A stretch of 33,560 bases of DNA, taken from positions 1 through 33,560 of the forward strand of contig JAPKBR010000037.1 of assembly GCA_028823345.1 (NCBI GenBank). Direction: 5' to 3'. Below are positions 24,535 through 31,902 of this stretch, one piece after another (positions within the stretch are counted from its first letter, which is position 1; each line of letters begins with the position of its first letter). The notes below the pieces were generated by a model. The model was not told the origin of the DNA. It saw only the letters and a program-made list of their open reading frames with translations, and did no database searches. The DNA is from Planctomycetota bacterium. GTDB taxonomy: Bacteria > Planctomycetota > UBA1135 > GCA-002686595. The position numbers were made by a program, and so were the translations under genes.

Positions 24535-25482
24535 TTACTTACCGCTGGCTTCGCCAGCGCTGGGTCCTGCACGCACAACAATGGCGCGCATGATGTTCTG
24601 AGGGGTGGTGGGAGTCGATCCCTTGGGAGTGTTCGCTGAAAAACGCGAATCACCCGTGACCACAATTTTCTCCACGACTTCCATACCGCTCTTTAGCTTG
24701 CCATAGGGCGTGTAGCGTCCATTCAGGCTGGGATAGTTCCTGTGCATCACAAAGAACTGGCTTGTGGCAGAGTTGATGTCGTTGCCAAGGCGCGCGGCCG
24801 AAAGAACGCCCCCCTCGTGCTTGCTTGAGTTAAATTCGGCCATGACCTTGCGTGGCGGCGATTTCCCAGGTTGACCTCCGCCACCTTGAATCATGAACCC
24901 CGGAATCACCCGGTGAAAATGGGACCCGTCGTAAAAACCAGTGGACGCCAGATCCAAGAAGTTGCGCACATGATTGGGCGCGACCTCTGGCCAGAGTTCA
25001 AACCACATGGCTCCACGGTTGGTGAGCATGATTACTTCAAAGCCACCCAACTCCTCTTCAGGAATCGTCATGAAGTCAAGTTCCTCCGCCAAGGGCACGG
25101 GGGACAGAACCTGACTCTCCGCGCCACTTCCAGCAAGGGCGCAGGCGAGGGTGAAAGTCCCCTTGGGCCCCACGCCGGCAATAGCCGCGGTCAAATCAAA
25201 GCGGGTCTCCACCACCTGACCCGGGGCCAAGGCGATCATGCCCTTAGGGCGTTTGCCAAGGGCCTTACCGTTGACGTCAAAGGCCGCCGGAGTCAACGCC
25301 CATAGGGGCAATTGCATGCCATCGGCGGGAGCGATGATATTGAGGCTGACTTCGAAGGGTGCGCCCGCAATCCAAAGATCCGACGCTTCCCAAGTAACGG
25401 GTTGTAGCACCTCGGGCGCGCCTTCCTGGAGCACCAGGGGCGAGACCAATGGGGCCAACATGAAGAGAATTGAAGCTAACAT
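24535..25482 (-). CDS. Exported cyclophilin-type peptidyl-prolyl isomerase with extra N-terminal domain
   Basis: A 315-residue protein. Residues 1-19 form a signal peptide or anchor (MLASILFMLAPLVSPLVL). Residues about 20-145 form a beta-rich domain that I do not recognise (around ASDLWIAGAPFEVSLNI). Residues about 150-300 are a cyclophilin domain: FHRVIPGFMIQGGGGQPG, INSATSQFFVMHRNYPSLNG and RYTPYGKLKSGMEVVEKIV. It should fold proteins in the periplasm. The start codon shares one base with the stop of the 3-hydroxyacyl-CoA dehydrogenase gene (TGATG), so it is translated with metabolic genes. Confidence 0.92.
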   Translation of the reverse strand: MLASILFMLAPLVSPLVLQEGAPEVLQPVTWEASDLWIAGAPFEVSLNIIAPADGMQLPLWALTPAAFDVNGKALGKRPKGMIALAPGQVVETRFDLTAAIAGVGPKGTFTLACALAGSGAESQVLSPVPLAEELDFMTIPEEELGGFEVIMLTNRGAMWFELWPEVAPNHVRNFLDLASTGFYDGSHFHRVIPGFMIQGGGGQPGKSPPRKVMAEFNSSKHEGGVLSAARLGNDINSATSQFFVMHRNYPSLNGRYTPYGKLKSGMEVVEKIVVTGDSRFSANTPKGSTPTTPQNIMRAIVVRAGPSAGEASGK

Positions 25483-26375
25483 CAGCTCTTCTTGTCCCCC
25501 TCCCAGGTGTAGTAGCCCTGACCCGTCTTGCGACCCAGCTTGCCTTCGGCAACCTTGGATCGCAGGGAATCGGGAATCCCGAAAGCCGGCTCATTCGGAT
25601 AGCGCTCGCACCAGCCCTCAAGAATCGAAAGGGTCGTGTCCAAGCCCACGTAATCGGTCAAGGTCAAAGGGCCCATGGGGTGACCACAACCAAGCTGCAT
25701 GGCCGCATCGATATCCGCCGCGCTGGCGTCCCCGCGATCGAGCATGTTGATTGCCTGGACCATGTAGGGCACAAGCAAACGGTTGACCACAAAACCGGGG
25801 GTATCCTTGCAGGAAACCGGCGTCTTGCCACAGGCCTCGCCAAAGGCGCGTGCCGCGGCGTAAACATCCTCATCGGTCGCATCGGTGCGCACGACTTCCA
25901 CCAGGCGCATCAGCTGCACCGGGTTGAAAAAGTGCAGACCCACGAAACGCTCGGGACGGCCAGAGGCCACCGCCATTTCCGCAACGGGGAAGGAGCTGGT
26001 GTTCGAGGCGAAGATTGTCTCGGCCTTGCACAGTTTGCCCAGAGCGCCAAAGAGTTCCTTCTTCGCGTCCAAGTCTTCGACGATGGCTTCCACCACCAGG
26101 TCACAATCAGCCAAGTCCTCGCGGTTGATGCTGCCGGTGATGCGACCCCGAACTTCGGTGGCCCAATCCTTGGCCTGATCTTCGGTCAACTTGCCTTTCT
26201 TGACGTCCTTGGAGGCTAGCTTGGCGATGCTCTTCTCAATACGGCTGATGCCCTTGTCGAGGTAAGCCTGCTCTGTTTCCAAGGCAATCACGGTGCAACC
26301 ACCTTGGGCAGCAACCTGCACAATCCCATGGCCCATCAGGCCACATCCGACGACGCCTACTTTCTTGATATTCAT
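25482..26375 (-). CDS. 3-hydroxyacyl-CoA (3-hydroxybutyryl-CoA) dehydrogenase
   Basis: A 297-residue NAD-linked dehydrogenase. The Rossmann motif VGVVGCGLMGHGIV starts at residue 6, the catalytic His lies in VGLHFFNPVQLMRLVEVV, and the C-terminal dimerisation domain has PGFVVNRLLVPYMVQAI and GHPMGPLTLTDYVGLDT. The length is that of Hbd/PaaH. It oxidises 3-hydroxyacyl-CoA to 3-ketoacyl-CoA, feeding either thiolase. The start at 26375 is supported by AAGGAG (26384-26389) eight bases upstream; an upstream ATG at 26534 would add 53 residues overlapping the next thiolase gene and is not used. Confidence 0.94.
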   Translation of the reverse strand: MNIKKVGVVGCGLMGHGIVQVAAQGGCTVIALETEQAYLDKGISRIEKSIAKLASKDVKKGKLTEDQAKDWATEVRGRITGSINREDLADCDLVVEAIVEDLDAKKELFGALGKLCKAETIFASNTSSFPVAEMAVASGRPERFVGLHFFNPVQLMRLVEVVRTDATDEDVYAAARAFGEACGKTPVSCKDTPGFVVNRLLVPYMVQAINMLDRGDASAADIDAAMQLGCGHPMGPLTLTDYVGLDTTLSILEGWCERYPNEPAFGIPDSLRSKVAEGKLGRKTGQGYYTWEGDKKS

Positions 26376-26433
26376 GGTTTCAACTCCTTGGTTCTTTGAG
26401 GTGTTTGTGTATTGAGCGGTCGAGTGATAAAAA

Positions 26434-27639
26434 TCAATCGATTGGTTGACGATGGAATGCGCTGGCGAGGCCCATGCCTCCGCTGATGCAGAGGGTCGCG
26501 AGACCGTGCTGCACATCCCGACGCTGCATCTCATGCAGCAAGGTCACCACGATGCGACAGCCCGTTGCACCGATAGGATGGCCAAGGGCGATCGCGCCGC
26601 CGTTGACGTTCAAACGGTCGGAGGGGATTTCCAATTCCTGGTTGCAGGCCAATACCTGGGCCGCAAAGGCCTCGTTGAGCTCGACTAGATCGTAATCACC
26701 GACGCCCATGCCATTGGCTTCGCTTAGGGCGCGTACCGCGGGGATCGGACCGATACCCATGATGGTGGGATCAACCCCCGCATCGCGGCTTTCGCCCACA
26801 TAAGCCAAGATCTCAAGGCCCTGTTCGTTAGCCAGATCCTCGTCCATCAGCAGCACCCCAGCAGCTCCGTCGGTAATCCCCGAAGCATTGCCCGCGGTGA
26901 CCGTGCCGGACTCCGCGTCAAAAACCGTGGCCAGCTTGCCAAGCCCTTCGAGGGTGGCGCTGGGACGGGGATGCTCATCAGCGTCGATCACGGTTGTCGA
27001 CTTACGCTTCACTACAGTCACCGGAGACATTTCAGCGTCAAACCGCCCCTCAACGATGGCTGCACCGGCTTTTTGCTGGCTGGAGAGAGCAAATCCGTCT
27101 TGCTCGTCGCGACTAAGGTTGCGCTCCTTGGCTAACTTTTCTGCGGTCTCGCCCATGACCATATCAGCCAGCGGGCAAACAAAACCGTCCTTATACATAG
27201 AGTCCACCACCGGGGCGTGGCCCAAGCGATAACCGCGCCGGAAGCCAGGCAGCATGAACGGCAACCCGCTCATGCTCTCTGCACCACCGGCTACCACTGC
27301 CCGGGCGCGGCCTAAGCGAATCCAATCCGCGGCTTGGCCGATGCTCTCAAGGCCCGAACCGCAAGCCATATTGACCGTGACCGCCGTGCAGTCATTGCCC
27401 AAGCCGCCACGCACTGCCACTTGACGGGCGAGGTTGGGGCCGCCCCCGGCCTGCCTTCCGTTACCGAAGTAAAGACGCGTGACCAAATCCGGGTCGACCT
27501 TCGAGCGCGTGATCAAGTCAGTCACCAAGGACGCGCCCAGGTCCGCCGCAGAAAAATCTGCGAAGGCGCCAAGGTAACGGCCAATGGGCGTACGCAGGGC
27601 GTGGGTGATCACGACCCGACGGTTTGGTGTGCTGGACAT
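26434..27639 (-). CDS. Thiolase (acetyl-CoA C-acyltransferase), copy 2
   Basis: A 401-residue thiolase with catalytic Cys in [10 protein letters not shown], the [14 protein letters not shown]is motif and the second Cys in [11 protein letters not shown]. It opens the eight-gene minus-strand run and lies 58 bases upstream of the 3-hydroxyacyl-CoA dehydrogenase. It has the same length as copy 1 but the motif regions differ at many positions, so it is an old paralog or a separately acquired enzyme, probably with a different chain-length preference. The promoter for the whole run should lie between this gene and the divergent SirB1-like gene (27640-27871), though I did not identify its boxes. Confidence 0.93.
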   Translation of the reverse strand: MSSTPNRRVVITHALRTPIGRYLGAFADFSAADLGASLVTDLITRSKVDPDLVTRLYFGNGRQAGGGPNLARQVAVRGGLGNDCTAVTVNMACGSGLESIGQAADWIRLGRARAVVAGGAESMSGLPFMLPGFRRGYRLGHAPVVDSMYKDGFVCPLADMVMGETAEKLAKERNLSRDEQDGFALSSQQKAGAAIVEGRFDAEMSPVTVVKRKSTTVIDADEHPRPSATLEGLGKLATVFDAESGTVTAGNASGITDGAAGVLLMDEDLANEQGLEILAYVGESRDAGVDPTIMGIGPIPAVRALSEANGMGVGDYDLVELNEAFAAQVLACNQELEIPSDRLNVNGGAIALGHPIGATGCRIVVTLLHEMQRRDVQHGLATLCISGGMGLASAFHRQPID

Positions 27640-27871
27640 GGGGATTGCTGGGTCAGGAGCCCCCTAGGGGCCTACGCTCAAGGTGAATTCCGACATTGTA
27701 AACCTGACGACGCAGGCCTCTCATTCGGGTTCCCGAGATTTGGAGCCAACTAGGATATGGACACGAGCCCCAACTGGCAAGCCCGGCGGGAGAGTCTTGA
27801 GAATCAGGGTTGGGATCCTGGCCCAAGGGTTGCATGATGTAGCCCATGGCTTCCCCTCGAAGCCCCCACCC

Positions 27872-28753
27872 ATGGACCCCCTGCCCCGAAAACACCCTCA
27901 AACCGGCCCTCATAGCCCCGAGGTCCTGCTTGCACTCCTTTCGGACGAATCCCCGCGGGTCTACGGACCCGTACGCAGGCACCTTCTCAAATTGGGGAAA
28001 GCGGCCTACCCGGCCTTGCGCCGTGCGACCCGCTCGGAAGACCCCGTGCTCCGAACCAGGGCCCGCGAAATCCTGCTGGAACACAAACGCGAGCACGCGG
28101 CCCGGAAGCTCGTTCGCTATGCCCTTCAACCTCAGCATTCCCTTGCCGGGGCCATCGGGCGGCTTGATCAATTCATCGACCCGGAACTCGACCCGCGCCC
28201 TTATCGGCTGGCTGTGACAGCCATGGGCAACGAGGTCCGCAAACGCCTGCGCCGACGCAGCTCTGAGCCCGCCGAAGTGCTTTCGGAATACCTATTCGGG
28301 GAGCGCGGCTTTACGGGGACCGATGATGAGGCACCTATGCCTGGTCACGCATCCATGGCTCGCACCATCGATACCCGCCGGGGCATGCCCCTTGTCCTTT
28401 GCGCCCTGTACTCGGCGGTCGCCGAAGAAGCGGAACTCAAAGTGGACTTGCTTCCCGTACCGGGCCACGTGGTCGCGATGGTACACCAAGAATCTAAAGA
28501 CCAAATCATCGACCCTTTTGGGAACGGCGAGCTGATCGAGCGCAAGCACATCATGGGCTACCTAGAGGCAAACCAGTTGCCCCTCCAGGATGAATGGCTG
28601 ACCCCTGCCCCGTCGACCGCCATGTTTCTACGACACACTTTGAACACAGCAGCCTGCTTCCGGGCGGTTGGGCGCACAGGAGAGGTTCGCCGCTTGGCGC
28701 GAGTCGCAAAGGTCCTAGCCAGCCATCTCTCTACGCCTAAGTTTGCGATCTAG
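27872..28753 (+). CDS. SirB1-like transglutaminase-fold protein with HEAT-like N-terminus
   Basis: About 293 residues from the ATG at 27872. The N-terminal part (about 15-75, VYGPVRRHLLKLGKAAYPAL) is helical and HEAT-like. The middle carries the SirB1/transglutaminase-like core: ARTIDTRRGMPLVLCALYSA and KVDLLPVPGHVVAMVHQ, the latter with the His expected in the family. SirB1-like proteins have an uncertain biological role; a protease or amidase chemistry is suggested by the fold but the Cys position is not obvious in all members. Here a Cys follows in LVLCALYS. The start is uncertain: the frame stays open upstream to 27683, but that section has low protein-like character. It is divergent from the thiolase run. 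Confidence 0.75.
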   Translation: MDPLPRKHPQTGPHSPEVLLALLSDESPRVYGPVRRHLLKLGKAAYPALRRATRSEDPVLRTRAREILLEHKREHAARKLVRYALQPQHSLAGAIGRLDQFIDPELDPRPYRLAVTAMGNEVRKRLRRRSSEPAEVLSEYLFGERGFTGTDDEAPMPGHASMARTIDTRRGMPLVLCALYSAVAEEAELKVDLLPVPGHVVAMVHQESKDQIIDPFGNGELIERKHIMGYLEANQLPLQDEWLTPAPSTAMFLRHTLNTAACFRAVGRTGEVRRLARVAKVLASHLSTPKFAI

Positions 28754-28915
28754 ATCCGAGACTTCCGCAAGGGGCCATGACCCTTACGGTCCCGGCCTCG
28801 GGCAACCTCATTCCCAGCTCTCAACGAAACCCGGCAGCGTCAAGGGAATCCAACCAGATCTAGGGCTCGGAATCTGGCCCTTCTGTATTACACCCTCCCT
28901 AGGCAAGGCATTCCC

Positions 28916-29569
28916 GTGAGCGACATTCCAGACAGTTGGCCCCCGAAACCAGATGGGGAATTGACCCACAGTCGAAGTGTGCTCGCGCCGCTCTTTCCCC
29001 TGCCGGAGGTGTTCCTATTTCCGCGCCAGCTGATGGCTCTGCATGTGTTCGAACCCCGTTACATCCAGATGATCGAGGACACCCTCGATGGCCCCGGGCG
29101 CATCATCTTGGGCACGATTCCGCAAAACCAAGCGGAAAGGGTCATGGACGAGAATAATCCCCCCGAGGTCCTACCCGTGGCGGGTCTCGGTGAAATCGCA
29201 CGCCACGAGCAGCTGCCTGAGGGTCGCTATGCAGTCTGGATATTCGGCCTCGGTCGGGTGCGAATCCAAGAGGTCCCTAGTACTCAGCTATATCGCACGG
29301 CGATCTGCACGCCCATGTCCGAAGTACCTGCCACCCCAAAGGAGACCAAGTCATTGAATCAGCCCCTCCGGGAGGCCGTGGTCGAACGCCACCCAGAGAT
29401 CATGAACCTCCCAGACAAACTTCCCATGGGATTGCTGGTGGATCTGCTCTGTCAACGACTGCCTAAGAACCCCGCCACCATGGAGAGCATCTTTGCAGAG
29501 CCCGACGTTGCCGCCCGGGCTCAACTCGCACTCAATGCCCACAACTCTGCGCCGCCGCACGAACCGTGA
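28916..29569 (+). CDS. LON substrate-binding (N-terminal) domain protein
   Basis: A 217-residue stand-alone LON-substrate-binding protein. The motif series LFPLPEVFLFPRQLMALHVFEPRYIQMIED and the GLGEIARHEQLPEGRYAVWIFGLGRVRI stretch match the first domain of the Lon protease, without AAA or protease parts. Such proteins are common in bacteria; a role in recognising substrates or in regulation has been proposed but not settled. Start is the GTG at 28916. No neighbour in the same orientation lies close by: 162 bases separate it from the SirB1-like gene, and it converges with the glycosyltransferase-like gene. Confidence 0.88.
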   Translation: MSDIPDSWPPKPDGELTHSRSVLAPLFPLPEVFLFPRQLMALHVFEPRYIQMIEDTLDGPGRIILGTIPQNQAERVMDENNPPEVLPVAGLGEIARHEQLPEGRYAVWIFGLGRVRIQEVPSTQLYRTAICTPMSEVPATPKETKSLNQPLREAVVERHPEIMNLPDKLPMGLLVDLLCQRLPKNPATMESIFAEPDVAARAQLALNAHNSAPPHEP

Positions 29570-29624
29570 CCATTCGATTCCCCGCGCGCTTGTTGAACTA
29601 ACGGCGCTGGGGATAGCGTGGAAT

Positions 29625-30878
29625 TCAATCTGAATTTCGAGCTGCGAGTCCACGATCAATGAGCGACAGGATCAGGGCAGCAACCGCAAAGGTAAGCAGC
29701 GGCTCTAGCGGTGAACGATAGCGTTCGATCACATGGGTCACGTAGTAGACAAGGGGATAGAGGACAAGGGTGCCGCCAATGAGCCAGGCACCGCCTCTCT
29801 TGTCTCGATAAATGCAGGCACCTATAAGAGCTAACAATCCCATGCCACAGTGCAAGCCCCACTTGACCCAGCCTTTCCAGTCCCGGACTTGGGTGGCTCC
29901 GCGGCTAAGCCTGACCGGCTCAAAGGGTGACGGTCCCAGCCAATAGAGTTGTACGCGGCGTACACAAAGTGCAACGAAACGGCGAGGGTGGCTGACGATC
30001 CACTCTTGAGCCCGGTCCATGCACTCGGCTCCATAGGCACGCTCGCCCATTTCGCGATAGAGCCTTAGCTCGCTTGCGCTGATCGAAGGGTGCAATTGGG
30101 GATTGAAGTTCCCGTCCACGGCCCCGTTATTTCCCACCAACATTTCAACGCCTAGGTTCATTTTGAGGGCAGGCGAACCCAGCACCAGGGCATTGCGAAT
30201 CATCCAGGGGGAAAGCACCAACAGTGCCGCCCCCAGCAGAGCCCCGAGGGCCCCCGCCATCGAACCCAGGGTTCGCCCGGGGATCAAGAATCCCACCGCG
30301 GCGGGCAGGAGGGCCGTGGCGGCTGGATTGACCAAGGCGACAAGCCCCAGCAAGACTCCGGGCTTGATCAGGGCCCTCGGACCAGCCCCGCGTCCAGCGT
30401 GGGCCAAGCTGGCGAGGAAACTGACCAACAAGAGCCCCACAAGGGGCGCGTCCCATGGGCTCGAAACGCAGCGATAGGCGGCCAACGGGTGCAATGCCCA
30501 CAATATAGCGGCCACAAGGCCCAGCCGTGGCCTGCCCAAGCCCCGGCCAAGGCTCAGGAGAGGCAAGATGATGAGGGCGGAGATCAGAGCCTCCAGCAGC
30601 GCGACCAGGATCTGCGCATCGCGGTTGATCCCTTCGGCCAGGTAGATCGCCCCCGCAAGAAACAAGGGATGAGTGGGTCCAGCCCAAGCAGTCGCTCCGG
30701 TCGCAGAGGCAAAGGCATCGCTATAGCCATCCCCTCGTAAAATCGCCTGCGCCACGGCCCCCTGTTCATAGGCCCAGCTCCACTCAGGGTCCGGCTCGAA
30801 AGCTGGCGGCAGGCCGAGCACAACCATCATTCCCACGCGCGCGAGGAACGCTACCAACACTAGGCCAACAACTTTCAT
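29625..30878 (-). CDS. Multi-pass membrane protein, GT39/ArnT-like glycosyltransferase candidate
   Basis: A 417-residue protein with about nine to ten hydrophobic helices across nearly its full length, starting MKVVGLVLVAFLARVGMMVV. An acidic loop after the first helix (FEPDPEWSWAYEQGAVAQAI) and a later ATAWAGPTHPLFLAGAIYL resemble the Asp/Glu-containing first loop of the dolichyl-phosphate-mannose / ArnT-like GT-C family. Members move sugars from lipid-phosphate donors to proteins or lipids. Only the general GT-C architecture can be claimed; no donor or acceptor can be assigned. It lies alone on the minus strand, 52 bases downstream of the exonuclease III stop. Confidence 0.7.
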   Translation of the reverse strand: MKVVGLVLVAFLARVGMMVVLGLPPAFEPDPEWSWAYEQGAVAQAILRGDGYSDAFASATGATAWAGPTHPLFLAGAIYLAEGINRDAQILVALLEALISALIILPLLSLGRGLGRPRLGLVAAILWALHPLAAYRCVSSPWDAPLVGLLLVSFLASLAHAGRGAGPRALIKPGVLLGLVALVNPAATALLPAAVGFLIPGRTLGSMAGALGALLGAALLVLSPWMIRNALVLGSPALKMNLGVEMLVGNNGAVDGNFNPQLHPSISASELRLYREMGERAYGAECMDRAQEWIVSHPRRFVALCVRRVQLYWLGPSPFEPVRLSRGATQVRDWKGWVKWGLHCGMGLLALIGACIYRDKRGGAWLIGGTLVLYPLVYYVTHVIERYRSPLEPLLTFAVAALILSLIDRGLAARNSD

Positions 30879-30930
30879 TGCTTGGCAAACGTGCTTAGGG
30901 TCATGGACAAGGAGGGCCTCATGGCGCGAT

Positions 30931-31695
30931 TCACATGGACAGAATCACCGGTGCGTGATCCGAGGGCTTCAAGCCTTCGCGGCGGGCAAGGTCCACTTGA
31001 ACATCGGTCGCCTGGGCCAATGCGGAATCGGACACCAGGAAGTGGTCGATGCGCAGTCCGCGGTTGTCACGGAAGCCTCGGGTTCGGAAATCCCACCAAG
31101 TGTAGATATCCTCTTCCTGGTGAAAGTGCCGTAATGCATCGTTTAGACCCGGTTTCATTAAACGGGCCAGAGCGTCACGCTCGGGGGCGGAACACAGGAT
31201 TTTGTCACGCCAAGCGTCTGCGTCGTAGACGTCACGGTCGTCGAAAGTCACGTTAAAATCGCCGGTGACCACGACCTTTTCCGTCATCGGCAAGCGCTCG
31301 GCCATCAACTCGATCACGCGATCGATCCACTCCAGTTTGTAGGTGTATTTGGGATCACCTACGGTCTTGCCGTTGACCACATAGAGATTCAGCACCATCA
31401 CATCTCCCACCGTCGCGCCGATGACCCGAGCCTCAGTTCCTTCGGGGTCTCCAGGCAGCCCGCGGTAGACATCTTCGATACCTATTTTTGAGAGGATCGC
31501 GACGCCGTTGTAGGATTTTTGCCCATGAAAAACGACCTGGTAGCCCAAGTCCTCTAGGGGTTCAGCGGGGAAGAGGTCGTCGATGACTTTGGTCTCCTGA
31601 AGGCAGACCACATCGGGGCTTTTCTCTTCTAAAAACTCCAGCACCCGGGTCATCCGGGCGCGCAGGGAGTTGACGTTCCAAGTGGCAATTTCCAT
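30931..31695 (-). CDS. xth: Exodeoxyribonuclease III (AP endonuclease)
   Basis: A 254-residue DNA-repair nuclease. It has N7 in ATWNVNSLRAR, the metal Glu34 in CLQETKV, GDFNVTFDDRDVYD, the RIDHFLVS motif and the catalytic His in PSDHAPVILSM at the C-terminus. This is the full EEP-fold set for ExoIII. It cleaves at abasic sites and has 3' exonuclease activity. The start at 31695 gives MEIATWNVNS, the normal family start; the frame is open further upstream to 31779 but those residues are not family-like. It is divergent from the DEAD-box helicase gene. Confidence 0.96.
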   Translation of the reverse strand: MEIATWNVNSLRARMTRVLEFLEEKSPDVVCLQETKVIDDLFPAEPLEDLGYQVVFHGQKSYNGVAILSKIGIEDVYRGLPGDPEGTEARVIGATVGDVMVLNLYVVNGKTVGDPKYTYKLEWIDRVIELMAERLPMTEKVVVTGDFNVTFDDRDVYDADAWRDKILCSAPERDALARLMKPGLNDALRHFHQEEDIYTWWDFRTRGFRDNRGLRIDHFLVSDSALAQATDVQVDLARREGLKPSDHAPVILSM

Positions 31696-31891
31696 TCTGG
31701 GGCCGAAGGTATCAAAGGTGCGGCGCAAGGCCCAGACCCGCCCCGAGATCTTCGGTCGAGCAGGGACAAAAGGGTCCAAATAAGGTGAATCCGGCTCATT
31801 CTGGCTAGTTCTACCGAATCCACCGGACTAAATGCCCCCATCAGGCCCCGAGTCCCTATTCTATTGGCCCCCAAATTAAGGGAAAGACCGA

Positions 31892-31897
31892 AAGGAG
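31892..31897 (+). promoter_or_regulatory. Shine-Dalgarno site for the TTG-started helicase gene
   Basis: AAGGAG lies five bases before the TTG at 31903. It is a near-perfect Shine-Dalgarno sequence and supports the unusual TTG start over later in-frame codons. Confidence 0.8.
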
Positions 31898-31902
31898 ATA
31901 GA

